Source: an uncultured Ruminococcus sp.
GTDB lineage: Bacteria; Bacillota; Clostridia; Oscillospirales; Ruminococcaceae
Assembly (NCBI RefSeq): GCF_937915125.1
Contig: NZ_CALDMP010000033.1
Span: 1-64,000, forward strand
Length of the DNA: 64,000 bases
Direction of reading: 5' to 3'
The notes beneath the pieces are model-generated. The model ran no database searches and was not told where the DNA came from. It was given only the letters and a program-made list of their open reading frames with translations. The translations under genes and the position numbers were made by a program. Below are positions 39,961 through 49,007 of the stretch, one piece after another; the first letter of the stretch is position 1; the number at the start of each line of letters is the position of its first letter.

Positions 39961-41427
39961 ATGAGTAAGCGAGTAAGAACCAGATTCGCACCGAGTCCAA
40001 CAGGATATATGCACATCGGCAACCTGCGGACGGCGCTGTATGCCTATCTCATCGCCAAAAAAGACGGCGGCGATTTTATCCTCCGTATCGAGGATACCGA
40101 CCAGGAACGGTATGTCGAGGGTGCAGTTGATGTGATCTACGATACCCTGAAAATTGCCGGTCTGAACTGGGATGAGGGTCCGGATATCGGCGGCCCTGTG
40201 GGACCCTATGTGCAGTCTGAGCGTATGGGGATGTTCAAGTCCTATGCAGAGGAACTGGTGAAAACCGGTCATGCCTACTACTGTTTCTGCGACAAGGAAC
40301 GGCTGGATGAGGTGCGCAAGATTCAGGAGGCATCCCGTATCGCCCCCATGTATGACCGCCACTGCCGTGATCTTTCCCCGGAGGAGGTTCAGGCAAAGCT
40401 GGATGCAGGTGTGCCCTATGTCATCCGCCAGAAAATGCCTCTGGATGGAACTACCACATTCCACGATGAGATCTACGGTGATATTACAGTGGAAAACAGC
40501 ACGCTGGACGACCAGATCCTCATCAAAACCGACGGAATGCCCACGTATAATTTCGCAAACGTAGTAGACGACCACCTCATGGGCATCACTCATGTTGTCC
40601 GGGGCAATGAGTATCTCTCTTCCGCACCGAAATACAATCTGCTCTATGAGGCATTCGGCTGGGATGTTCCCACCTATGTCCACTGCGCACCGGTTATGAA
40701 AGACCAGACACACAAGCTGTCCAAGCGTAATGGTGACGCTTCTTTCCAGGATCTCATGGAAAAGGGCTATCTGCCTCAGGCAGTGCTGAATTTCATTGCA
40801 CTGCTGGGCTGGGCACCCACAGGTGAACAGGAGATCTATACCCTGGACGAACTGAAGCAGGTGTTCTCCATCAGCGGTATCAGCAAGTCTCCGGCAATTT
40901 TCGACAGCCAGAAGCTCCGTGCCATCAATGCCGCTTATGTACACAAGATGACACCGGAGGAATTCCAGGAGGCTGCTGTGCCCTATATCCGTCAGACAGT
41001 TAAGAGAACGGATATCGACCTGCCGCTGCTGTGCAGTGTACTCCAGAACCGGACAGAGGTGTTCTCCGATATTCCGGAACAGGTGGATTTCATTGACCAG
41101 ATGCCGGAATATAATCTGGAGATGTATCGTCACAAGAAGATGAAAACCACACCGGAAACGGCGCTGGAGGCTTTGCAGGCTGTCCTGCCGGTACTGGAAG
41201 GTGTTGACACATGGGATGTGGAGCATATCCATGAAGTATTGTTTGCGAAGATCGCAGAGATGGGCGTAAAGAACGGCTGGATGCTGTGGCCGGTTCGCAC
41301 GGCTGTTTCCGGAAAGCAGTTTACACCGGGCGGCGGTGTCGAATTGTGCGCAATTCTTGGAAAAGAGGACACACTGAACCGGATCCGCAGTGCAATTGAC
41401 ACACTTTCGGCAGCCTGCGCAAAATAA
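39961..41427 (+). CDS. gltX: Glutamate-tRNA ligase
   Basis: 488 residues, class I synthetase. The HIGH-like motif is in [19 protein letters not shown] (split here as [12 protein letters not shown]) and the KMSKS-like motif is [12 protein letters not shown]. The C-terminal anticodon-binding domain follows (~330-488). It charges tRNA-Glu and, in many Firmicutes, tRNA-Gln. The start at 39961 follows GAAAGGAAG. It is a single gene with a dyad upstream; no terminator is obvious behind it. Confidence 0.95.
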   Translation: MSKRVRTRFAPSPTGYMHIGNLRTALYAYLIAKKDGGDFILRIEDTDQERYVEGAVDVIYDTLKIAGLNWDEGPDIGGPVGPYVQSERMGMFKSYAEELVKTGHAYYCFCDKERLDEVRKIQEASRIAPMYDRHCRDLSPEEVQAKLDAGVPYVIRQKMPLDGTTTFHDEIYGDITVENSTLDDQILIKTDGMPTYNFANVVDDHLMGITHVVRGNEYLSSAPKYNLLYEAFGWDVPTYVHCAPVMKDQTHKLSKRNGDASFQDLMEKGYLPQAVLNFIALLGWAPTGEQEIYTLDELKQVFSISGISKSPAIFDSQKLRAINAAYVHKMTPEEFQEAAVPYIRQTVKRTDIDLPLLCSVLQNRTEVFSDIPEQVDFIDQMPEYNLEMYRHKKMKTTPETALEALQAVLPVLEGVDTWDVEHIHEVLFAKIAEMGVKNGWMLWPVRTAVSGKQFTPGGGVELCAILGKEDTLNRIRSAIDTLSAACAK

Positions 41428-41530
41428 AAGTGTATCTTTCGTTATGCTATCACGCTTTTATCACAAATCTCTGTTACACTAATGCCAGTATCTGCGTGTG
41501 CTGCGCAAACAGAAGGAGGCAATCACAAGG

Positions 41531-42628
41531 ATGATTGAAGTCAAACATCTGACGAAACATTACGGGGATAAAGTGGCTGTCAATGATATCAGCTTTACCG
41601 CAGAAGACGGTGAGATCCTCGGTCTGCTCGGTCCCAACGGTGCCGGGAAGTCAACGACCATGAATATGCTGACCGGTTATATCAGCTCAACCTCGGGACA
41701 GGCGCTGATCAACGGCGTGGACATTCTGGAAGAACCTATCAAGGCAAAGGCACAGATCGGCTATCTGCCGGAGCTGCCGCCCCTTTATCTGGATATGACT
41801 GTCATGGGTTATCTGAACTTTGTCTATGACCTGAAAAAGTGCAAACTGCCGCGGAAATCCCACTTGAAAGATGTGTGCAATCTTTGCAAGATCAGCGATG
41901 TTTCCAATCGGATCATCAAGCATCTGTCCAAGGGCTACCGTCAGCGTGTGGGTCTGGCACAGGCACTCATCGGCAATCCGCCCATCCTGATCCTGGACGA
42001 ACCTACTGTAGGCCTTGACCCGAATCAGATCATCGAGATCCGTACCCTGGTGAAGAAGCTGGGAAAACGCCATACGGTTATTCTCTCTTCTCACATTCTG
42101 ACGGAGATTCAGGAGGTCTGCGACCGTGTCGTGATCATCAATCATGGTCAGGTGGCGGCATATGATACCATTGACAACCTGTCGAAGTCCGTTTCCGGCA
42201 GTAATAAGCTGACGGTTCGGATCGGCGGCCCGAAAATTGATATTTTGCAGGCGATTCGTACCATCGACGGCGTACTGAAAGTACGTGCGGATATGGAGCG
42301 GGAGCCGGGCATGTTCGAATATGAAATTGTGGCAAAGCCTGATTCTGATATCCGTCCGGCACTGAACCAGATGGTACAGGAGCACGGCTGGGGTATCTAT
42401 AAGATGGATCTGGGTGAAATGACGTTGGAGGATGTCTTCCTGAAGATCACTATGGGAGAAGGCGTGAAGCTGTCGTCTCCCAAAAAGGCGGCTGCGCCTG
42501 CATCGGCAGAGGAAACGCCTGTTGCACAGACAGAGCCTGCGGCGGCAGAACCGGTCAGCGAAACACCGGATGAACCCCGGACACCTCAGGCGGATACGGC
42601 TGAAACAACGGAAGGAGGCGAGGTATAA
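41531..42628 (+). CDS. ABC-2 type transporter ATPase (GldA-like)
   Basis: 365 residues. ATPase cassette with Walker A GPNGAGKST, signature LSKGYRQRVGLAQAL, Walker B ILILDEPTVGLD and the switch His in LSSHILTEIQEV. An extended C-terminal domain (~220-310) and an Ala/Pro/Glu/Thr-rich tail (~315-365) follow. It is the first gene of a four-gene export system with an ABC-2 permease, a GldG-type auxiliary protein and a DUF4340 protein, a set known from Bacteroidetes gliding loci but also found in non-motile Firmicutes, where its cargo is unknown. GGAGG lies ahead of the ATG. It overlaps the permease start by one base. Confidence 0.92.
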   Translation: MIEVKHLTKHYGDKVAVNDISFTAEDGEILGLLGPNGAGKSTTMNMLTGYISSTSGQALINGVDILEEPIKAKAQIGYLPELPPLYLDMTVMGYLNFVYDLKKCKLPRKSHLKDVCNLCKISDVSNRIIKHLSKGYRQRVGLAQALIGNPPILILDEPTVGLDPNQIIEIRTLVKKLGKRHTVILSSHILTEIQEVCDRVVIINHGQVAAYDTIDNLSKSVSGSNKLTVRIGGPKIDILQAIRTIDGVLKVRADMEREPGMFEYEIVAKPDSDIRPALNQMVQEHGWGIYKMDLGEMTLEDVFLKITMGEGVKLSSPKKAAAPASAEETPVAQTEPAAAEPVSETPDEPRTPQADTAETTEGGEV

Positions 42629-43335
42629 TGGGGGCAATTTACAGACGTGAAATGGGCGCGTTCTTTACATCCAGCATTGCATATGTCTTTCTGGCAGTGT
42701 TCTACTTAGCGTCCGGTTACTTTTTCTTTGCTTCGTCCCTGGCTTCGGCAACAACGGATATGTCCGGTGTGTTCACCAGCCTTTTCCTGATCGTTGTTAT
42801 TCTGATCCCGGTATTGACCATGCGGCTGTTCAGTGAGGAAAAGAAGCAGAAGACCGAACAGGGTCTGCTGACTTCGCCGGTATCCATCGGCGGCATTGTA
42901 CTGGGCAAGTATTTTGCAGCACTGACCATGTATTCCATTGGTCTTGCCATTCTGTTCCTGTATGCGCTGATCCTGAGCTTTTTTGGAGCAGTTGCCTGGG
43001 GCATCGTGACTGCAAATATCCTGGCGCTGTTCTTGCTGGGTGCTGCCTTTATTTCTGTGACTCTGTTCATTTCGTCTCTGACGGAAAACCAGGTAGTTGC
43101 GGCGGTTCTGGGCATTATCGTATTGTTCGCACTGTACATGCTGGACGTAGTGGCGCAGTTTGCCGAAAATCTGCCCATCGTGCCCACAGTACTCAATGCC
43201 CTTTCGTTCTATACGAAGTATTATGATTTTACGGCGGGTCTGTTTGATCCGGCGAGTGTGCTGTTCTTTATCAGCACGGCGGTGATCTTCAACTTCTTTA
43301 CCGTTCGTGTATTTGAGAAACGGCGCTGGAGCTGA
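42628..43335 (+). CDS. ABC-2 type permease (GldF-like)
   Basis: 235 residues with six hydrophobic segments (about 14-38, 48-72, 96-122, 130-155, 160-182 and 205-226). The first cytoplasmic loop has EEKKQKTEQGLLTSPVS, typical of ABC-2 exporters, where the loop contacts the ATPase. The start overlaps the ATPase stop (TAATG), so the two are translationally coupled. It works with the ATPase at 41531. Confidence 0.92.
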   Translation: MGAIYRREMGAFFTSSIAYVFLAVFYLASGYFFFASSLASATTDMSGVFTSLFLIVVILIPVLTMRLFSEEKKQKTEQGLLTSPVSIGGIVLGKYFAALTMYSIGLAILFLYALILSFFGAVAWGIVTANILALFLLGAAFISVTLFISSLTENQVVAAVLGIIVLFALYMLDVVAQFAENLPIVPTVLNALSFYTKYYDFTAGLFDPASVLFFISTAVIFNFFTVRVFEKRRWS

Positions 43336-43351
43336 GAGGAGGACAGATAGC

Positions 43352-45037
43352 ATGAAAAATCAGGAAAAAAAGGCGGCAACGCCTATGTCAGAGGAAAAAC
43401 GGCAGAACAAGCTCAAACGGCGGAAAAAACTGAAATACGGCAGTCTTGCAACAGCTGTGACAGTGATTTTTGTGGCAGTTGTGGTATTGGTGAACGTGGT
43501 CGTTTCATTGATCGGCAACCGGTTCCCCGATGCTGTTCTGGATCTTACCACTTCTAATGTCTATGATATCAGCGATGAAACGCTGGACTATATCCGTGAT
43601 CTGGATCAGGATGTGGAAATTGCTGTTTCTTCCGATGAAAGTACCTTTCAGACAGATAAATATAACAAGATGATCGCAGAGACCATTTCCAAGTATCAAG
43701 GATATTCGGATCATATCTCTGTAACCTATTTCGATACCACCAAGGATCCGGACATTCTGGCGCAGTACCAGGAGCTGTACGGTGGAACAATCAATTCTGG
43801 AAAGCTTATCGTGACAAGCGGAAAACGCATTAAAGTTTACGACTGCTTTACAGATATGTTTGAACTGGATCAACAGAAGTATCAGTACTATCAGTACGGC
43901 ATGGCTTCGCTGACAGACTGCATCACCGGATTCAAGGGTGAGCAGACTCTGACCTCTGCCATAATGAATGTAACGGATTCCAACCCCAAGGCAGTAGGCG
44001 TGATCTCTCTGTCCAACGGAGAGATGATCTACAGCCAGACACAGGCAAATTACTATGCTGTCAATGCTGCAAAATCCCTTCTAGATGACAACGGCTATGA
44101 TGTCACCGAGTTGGACATTGTGGCGGATGCACTGGATAAAGAACAGTATGATATTCTGCTTCTCCCTGCACCGGCACAGGATCTGACCACAGACGCCATT
44201 GCGAAGCTCAAGGATTTCTTGTACAACGATGGCAATCTGGGAAAACAGCTGATCTATATTGCAGATTATTCCCAGTCCTCTACACCCAATCTGGATGCAT
44301 TCCTGAAGGAGTGGAACGTACAGATCGACCGCAGTATTGTAAGAGATGAGGATAGCAGCAGTCAGACCGTTTCTACCTTGTCCGGCAGCGGTAAGGTGCC
44401 CATTGCAAATGTCACCGCCGATGAGGACGACAAGGGCTATGACGGCAATCTGAACAATACCAGCCTGCCGGTAGTGGCACCGCTGACACGTCCCATTGAC
44501 GCACTGACGGCGAATAACGGACGTACCGTGACTTCTCTTCTGACAACGTCCGGCACATCTTATCGTTATCCGCTTTCGGATGTAAGCGATGATGCAGTGT
44601 CCGCAGATGATGTGGCAGAACAGCCCACTGAGGATGCAGCAGAGGCAGCAACTGAAGCCGCAGAGACAACCACTTCTTTCGACACAAGTGCAGCAGAACG
44701 GGGCGAAAATACAGTCATGGCATTGTGCCGTGACCAGCAGTCCACCGGCAGCGAATTCATCGAAAGTGATGTGATCGTGCTGGGCTCTATGTCACTGCTG
44801 GACTATAACCTGGTGCAGGATTCTGCATACAACAATGCGGAATACTTCATCGGTCTGCTGAATTCCGTCTGTGGCAAGGAGGACAGCATTGTTATTGCCG
44901 CAAAGGATCTGAGCCAGACTTCTATTTCTGCCACTGAGACACAGCTCAAGACCATTCGTACACTGGTTGTCTTTTTGATCCCGCTGGCAGTTGTTGTTGT
45001 GGGCGTGATCGTGGCAGTCCGCAGACGCTGGCGCTGA
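43352..45037 (+). CDS. GldG-family auxiliary membrane protein of the ABC-2 system
   Basis: 561 residues. One N-terminal membrane helix (~residues 28-50) after a Lys-rich cytoplasmic stretch, a large extracytoplasmic domain (~60-525) of the GldG/DUF7088 type (opening FPDAVLDLTTSNVYDISDET), an Asp/Glu/Ala/Thr-rich insert near 415-455, and a C-terminal helix (~532-553) followed by RRRWR. The start at 43352 follows GAGGACAG. In the family the role is auxiliary to transport; the cargo is not known. Confidence 0.85.
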   Translation: MKNQEKKAATPMSEEKRQNKLKRRKKLKYGSLATAVTVIFVAVVVLVNVVVSLIGNRFPDAVLDLTTSNVYDISDETLDYIRDLDQDVEIAVSSDESTFQTDKYNKMIAETISKYQGYSDHISVTYFDTTKDPDILAQYQELYGGTINSGKLIVTSGKRIKVYDCFTDMFELDQQKYQYYQYGMASLTDCITGFKGEQTLTSAIMNVTDSNPKAVGVISLSNGEMIYSQTQANYYAVNAAKSLLDDNGYDVTELDIVADALDKEQYDILLLPAPAQDLTTDAIAKLKDFLYNDGNLGKQLIYIADYSQSSTPNLDAFLKEWNVQIDRSIVRDEDSSSQTVSTLSGSGKVPIANVTADEDDKGYDGNLNNTSLPVVAPLTRPIDALTANNGRTVTSLLTTSGTSYRYPLSDVSDDAVSADDVAEQPTEDAAEAATEAAETTTSFDTSAAERGENTVMALCRDQQSTGSEFIESDVIVLGSMSLLDYNLVQDSAYNNAEYFIGLLNSVCGKEDSIVIAAKDLSQTSISATETQLKTIRTLVVFLIPLAVVVVGVIVAVRRRWR

Positions 45038-45057
45038 CCTGGAAAGGATGATTTTGG

Positions 45058-46539
45058 ATGCGTAAAAAGATGCTGGGAATTGTGGGCGGCGTGGTACTTG
45101 TTACCGCATTGGGCACTGCCGCATTTCTGCTGCTGAAAAGTCAGCCGGAAGAATCTTCTTCGGGGGATTCTTCAGAGGAGAGCAGTGCCGTTACGGTGAC
45201 GCTCACAGAACAGGAGCCCAATGATGTCACTTCCATTGATGTGACAAATGCCACGGGCACCTTTGAAGTCGTGCGCACGGCGGAGGGCAATGGCACTAAC
45301 AATGCGACTTTCGCCATAGCAGGGTGGGAAGAACTTCCCATGGAAACCGCGACCCTCTGGACGCTGCCCAACAATACCGCTTCTATGAGTACTACTGGTC
45401 TGGTGGAGGAAAACTGCACCGATCTGGCGAAATTCGGATTGGATGATAAGACAGCTGTGGCTGTGACACTGCACTTCGAGGATGGCAGCAGCTATTCCTT
45501 CCGGGTTGGAAATGCGGTTTCCGGCACGGAAAACACCTATTTTGCACCGGCAGATGAGAATACGGTTTATATCGTAAAGACATCTTTGGTGGCGAATTTC
45601 AGCAAGTCAGCAATAGATTTCCTTTCAAAAACCATGCTGGAAGAACCGGCAGAGGAGGATTATCCCATTGTCAATTCCCTGACTGTGGAGCGAAAGGACA
45701 TGGACTATGTGCTGGAGCTGGACTATGATGAGACCTCTGAGGACGAGGAAAGCATGGGCGGCACTGTGGCAAGCCATGAGATGGTATCACCTGTCCCGGC
45801 TTATCTGAGCGTAGACCGATCCACACCAGTGGTTACCGGTATGTTTGGACTGACTGCTAAGAAAGTTGCAGTGCCGCTTCCGGAAGAATCGGATCTGAAA
45901 GAAACCGGTCTGACAGATCCCTTTGGCACTGCCACTATGGCGTGTGATGATGGAAACACCTATGTGCTGAAATTCGGCGAACGCTTTACAGAAACAGACG
46001 AAGAAACAGGCGAGCAGACGGCGTATTACTATGCATATCTGGATGGCGTAGATGCCATTTATCAGGTGGCAGAAGAGGATATGGTCTGGGCAACGGTAAC
46101 ACCCACGGACATTGCATCGAAGCTTGTGATCGGTACCTATGTATGGGATATCGGTGCACTGGATGTGCGGGTGAATGATGCAGAATTTCACTTTGCAGTC
46201 ACAGGTACCGGCAAGGATGATGCTGTGGTGAAGCTGAACGGCGAAAGCACAGATTCTGAACGGTACCGCCAGTTTTATTCGTTCCTGCTGAATACAACAG
46301 CGGAGACTGTGGAACTGAATGGAACGCCGGAAGGGGAACCTCTTGCAGAAATCAACATGAAAACCCAGGACGGCAGTTTTTCACGGGATCTGTCGTTCTA
46401 TGCCATTGACGATTTTACCTGCCTGATCACTGTAGACGGTGCGTCGGCATATACCTGCCGCATGTCCTATCTGGATACACTGCGCAGCAATATGGAGATC
46501 TATGACACAAGCGAAGACTTTACAACCAACTGGAGCTAA
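45058..46539 (+). CDS. DUF4340 domain protein of the ABC-2 system
   Basis: 493 residues with an N-terminal membrane anchor (~residues 5-25) and an extracytoplasmic region of repeated DUF4340 type (segments TSIDVTNATGTFEVVRTAEG, FGLDDKTAVAVTLHFEDGSS and SFRVGNAVSG; a second set near 290-350). A Ser/Glu-rich stretch follows the anchor (PEESSSGDSSEESS). It starts 20 bp after the GldG-like gene with GGAAAGGATG upstream. DUF4340 proteins commonly accompany GldG-like transporters. Confidence 0.88.
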   Translation: MRKKMLGIVGGVVLVTALGTAAFLLLKSQPEESSSGDSSEESSAVTVTLTEQEPNDVTSIDVTNATGTFEVVRTAEGNGTNNATFAIAGWEELPMETATLWTLPNNTASMSTTGLVEENCTDLAKFGLDDKTAVAVTLHFEDGSSYSFRVGNAVSGTENTYFAPADENTVYIVKTSLVANFSKSAIDFLSKTMLEEPAEEDYPIVNSLTVERKDMDYVLELDYDETSEDEESMGGTVASHEMVSPVPAYLSVDRSTPVVTGMFGLTAKKVAVPLPEESDLKETGLTDPFGTATMACDDGNTYVLKFGERFTETDEETGEQTAYYYAYLDGVDAIYQVAEEDMVWATVTPTDIASKLVIGTYVWDIGALDVRVNDAEFHFAVTGTGKDDAVVKLNGESTDSERYRQFYSFLLNTTAETVELNGTPEGEPLAEINMKTQDGSFSRDLSFYAIDDFTCLITVDGASAYTCRMSYLDTLRSNMEIYDTSEDFTTNWS

Positions 46540-46608
46540 GTATCGGAAAAGCACATGAGGACATGTGCAGCATTTCGCAGATACTGCCGGAGAAAGGAAG
46601 GAACATCG

Positions 46609-46902
46609 ATGAATCAGGAATTTTTTATGTATCGGGGTTATCCTTTGGTACGAAACGGAAACCAAATCTATTACGGTTACATGTCAGAACCATATGTCGT
46701 GATGATGCAGATCTCACATCAGCAGGAAACAGACGGCGGACTGATGGTTGCAGATAAGATAAAGGTCTATCAGATGTCCACAAAAGAGCCGAATCCTGTG
46801 AAAGCAATCGTAAAGACTTCCGATCGTCCGAATCTGTATGAAGCGGTTGATCTGGCGAATGTCTGGCTGAAACGTGCAGAAAAGGACGCCTCGGCACAGT
46901 AA
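46609..46902 (+). CDS. Conserved small protein of unknown function (97 residues)
   Basis: The sequence starts MNQEFFMYRGYPLVRNGNQI and is a compact beta-rich protein with YYGYMSEPYVVMMQI and KVYQMSTKEPNPVKAIVKTS, ending LYEAVDLANVWLKRAEK. It has no signal or membrane segment. The start follows AGAAAGGAAG. It lies 69 bp after the DUF4340 gene on the same strand and could be its operon partner. No function is assigned. Confidence 0.75.
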   Translation: MNQEFFMYRGYPLVRNGNQIYYGYMSEPYVVMMQISHQQETDGGLMVADKIKVYQMSTKEPNPVKAIVKTSDRPNLYEAVDLANVWLKRAEKDASAQ

Positions 46903-46910
46903 TAAAATAA

Positions 46911-47076
46911 GGGCACCTCTAAAAACCCGCTCACCCGTCATCTGCGGCGCATCTTTACACCATCTCCCCTTTCGAAAAAACTTGAAATACATCAAGTATT
47001 CCTGCGTTTTTTCGAAATGGAATCTGTCGCAAATCTGCACCACATCTGACGGATTCGGGGTTTTTAGAGATGCCCA
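46911..47076. repeat. Complete ~166-bp GGGCAYCTCTAAAAAC element (copy B, inverted)
   Basis: It begins GGGCACCTCTAAAAACCC and ends GGGTTTTTAGAGATGCCC. Read on the minus strand it matches copy A (36141-36304) along its whole length, including the TTTCGAAAAAACGC centre. The rest of 46903-47357 holds a terminator and the next promoter. Confidence 0.88.
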
Positions 47077-47083
47077 TAATTGA

Positions 47084-47133
47084 AGACTGCCCGGAGCCTG
47101 GAATCTTTCAGTGCTTCGGGCGTCTTTTTTTTG
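47084..47133 (+). terminator. Terminator after the ABC-2 operon
   Basis: AGACTGCCCGGAGC / GTGCTTCGGGCGTCT imperfect stem followed by eight T residues. Confidence 0.8.
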
Positions 47134-47302
47134 AATGAGGAATGTTGTTGCCTTATAAGCACAAGAATTTTGCAGCTTGTTTTTGCATCGCCGCAGGTGA
47201 GTAAACCATCCTTATTTTTCAATTGAAAGCATGTCCGTCCGCAAAAAGAATAAAATTTTTGATATATATTGTAAACGCCAGAATTATTTTTTGAATTAAA
47301 GG

Positions 47303-47331
47303 TTGACATTATTATGAATATTTGTTATAAT
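47303..47331 (+). promoter_or_regulatory. Promoter of the VWA lipoprotein gene
   Basis: TTGACA (47303-47308), 17-bp spacer, TATAAT (47326-47331). Confidence 0.88.
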
Positions 47332-47375
47332 AGGAACATCGAAAAAAGGATATTTCGATGAAAGGATGGTGCGTT

Positions 47376-48902
47376 ATGCAAAAAAAGATGAGATGGACAG
47401 TGATTTTCTGCATTTCCGCACTGCTGCTGTCTGGCTGCGGCAGTGATTCTGATGAGATCCAGGTGAAAAGGGATAACAATTTTACATACAATGAGTCTTG
47501 GGAGGAAGAGGCGGCTTTTGATGTCGAAGCTGGAGTGTCTCCTGTTTCTGGGGAAAACTACAGCGAAATTCAGGAGAACACATTTCAGGCTACGGCAGAA
47601 TCACCGGTGTCTACTTTCTCGGCAGATGTGGACACGGCATCCTATAGCAATCTCCGGCGAATGATCCAGTGGAGCTACTCCATTTCGGATATTCCGGCAG
47701 ATGCGGTGCGCATTGAGGAATTGCTGAACTATTTTTCCTATGATTACAATCTGCCGGAGGATGATGCACCTTTCGGGGTAACTGTGACCGCCGGAGATTG
47801 CCCGTGGAATGGGGAACATCAGCTTGTGACCATCGGGCTGAAAAGCGAGGAGATCGACTTCTCCGAAGCAGAGCCCAGCAATCTGGTATTTCTGCTGGAC
47901 GTGTCCGGTTCTATGCAGGATGACAACAAGCTGCCGCTGTTACAGCAGGCTTTTACGATGCTGTCGGACAATCTCACGGAAAAAGACCGCGTGTCCATTG
48001 TGACCTATGCGGGGGCAGATGCGGTCTTGCTGGAGGGATGTCCCGGCGATCAGAAAACGACCATTTCTGCCATGCTCAGTGATCTGGAGGCATCCGGCAG
48101 TACCAACGGCAGCGCCGGTATTGAAACAGCATATGCTCTGGCGGAGAAATACTTCATTGACGGCGGCAACAACCGGGTGATCCTTGCCACAGACGGGGAT
48201 CTGAATGTTGGCGTCACTTCGGAGGAGGCGCTGTCCGAACTGATTTCCGAAAAGAAGGAATCCGGCATTTATCTGACCACCCTGGGCTTTGGCACAGGCA
48301 ATTTGCAGGACAATAAGCTGGAGACACTGGCTGACGATGGAAACGGCGTGTATGCTTATATTGACAGCGTCACAGAAGCACGGAAAGTCCTGGTGGAGGA
48401 ACTGGGTGCAAGTATGGTGACTGTGGCAGAAGATGTGAAGCTGCAGGTGACTTTTGAACCATCTCAGGTGGCGGAATACCGGCTCATCGGCTATGAAAAC
48501 CGGATGCTTTCCCAGGAGGATTTCGATGATGATACCAAGGATGCCGGGGAAATCGGCGCAGGACATACGGTGACAGCAATGTATGAGGTGGTACTGACGG
48601 AACAGGCTATGGCGGAAGGCAATGATACGCCGTGGTTGACACTGGGTGTGCGGTATAAGGATCCGGGCAGCGATACAAGTAAGCTGCTGGAATATCCGGT
48701 GACGCAGCAGGCATATACGACTGATTCGGGCACTGATTTCCGGTTTGCGGCGTGCGTAGCAGAGTTTGGCATGGTAGTACGGAACAGTCCGTATTGCGGT
48801 GATGGAACGCTGGAGGAAGTGTCGGATACACTGGCACAGCTGGATCTGCAGGGAGATGCCTATAAAGAGGAATTCCGGGAACTTGTGGATCAGCTTCGGT
48901 GA
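47376..48902 (+). CDS. Lipoprotein with von Willebrand factor A domain (YfbK-like)
   Basis: 508 residues. Type II signal peptide with lipobox LLLSGC. An N-terminal VWA-associated domain (~residues 70-150, with VDTASYSNLRRMI) is followed by a VWA domain (~165-345) with an intact MIDAS motif, LLDVSGSM, a Thr in VTYAGADAVLL and ATDGDLNVG. A C-terminal beta domain with the YfbK-type RLIGYENR segment ends the protein. It is anchored outside the membrane and probably binds protein ligands through a metal. Two ATGs (47358, 47376) each have an AAAGGA-type site; 47376 gives the more normal signal peptide. Confidence 0.88.
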   Translation: MQKKMRWTVIFCISALLLSGCGSDSDEIQVKRDNNFTYNESWEEEAAFDVEAGVSPVSGENYSEIQENTFQATAESPVSTFSADVDTASYSNLRRMIQWSYSISDIPADAVRIEELLNYFSYDYNLPEDDAPFGVTVTAGDCPWNGEHQLVTIGLKSEEIDFSEAEPSNLVFLLDVSGSMQDDNKLPLLQQAFTMLSDNLTEKDRVSIVTYAGADAVLLEGCPGDQKTTISAMLSDLEASGSTNGSAGIETAYALAEKYFIDGGNNRVILATDGDLNVGVTSEEALSELISEKKESGIYLTTLGFGTGNLQDNKLETLADDGNGVYAYIDSVTEARKVLVEELGASMVTVAEDVKLQVTFEPSQVAEYRLIGYENRMLSQEDFDDDTKDAGEIGAGHTVTAMYEVVLTEQAMAEGNDTPWLTLGVRYKDPGSDTSKLLEYPVTQQAYTTDSGTDFRFAACVAEFGMVVRNSPYCGDGTLEEVSDTLAQLDLQGDAYKEEFRELVDQLR

Positions 48903-48938
48903 GTTTCAAAAAACCTGCAAGATTTGTCGCATTTTCTC

Positions 48939-48967
48939 TTGACACGATTCCAATCATCCTTTATAAT
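48939..48967 (+). promoter_or_regulatory. Promoter of the GH gene at 49008
   Basis: TTGACA (48939-48944), 17-bp spacer, TATAAT (48962-48967). Confidence 0.88.
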
Positions 48968-49007
48968 AATATTACTGAAAACCTTTCAGATAAAGGAGAA
49001 TATTTCT

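Noticed and set aside
46714..47043. Frame across repeat copy B, similar to the one in copy A (36173-36385)
   Set aside because: Identity reflects the DNA repeat itself; starts and ends differ and no ribosome binding site is present.
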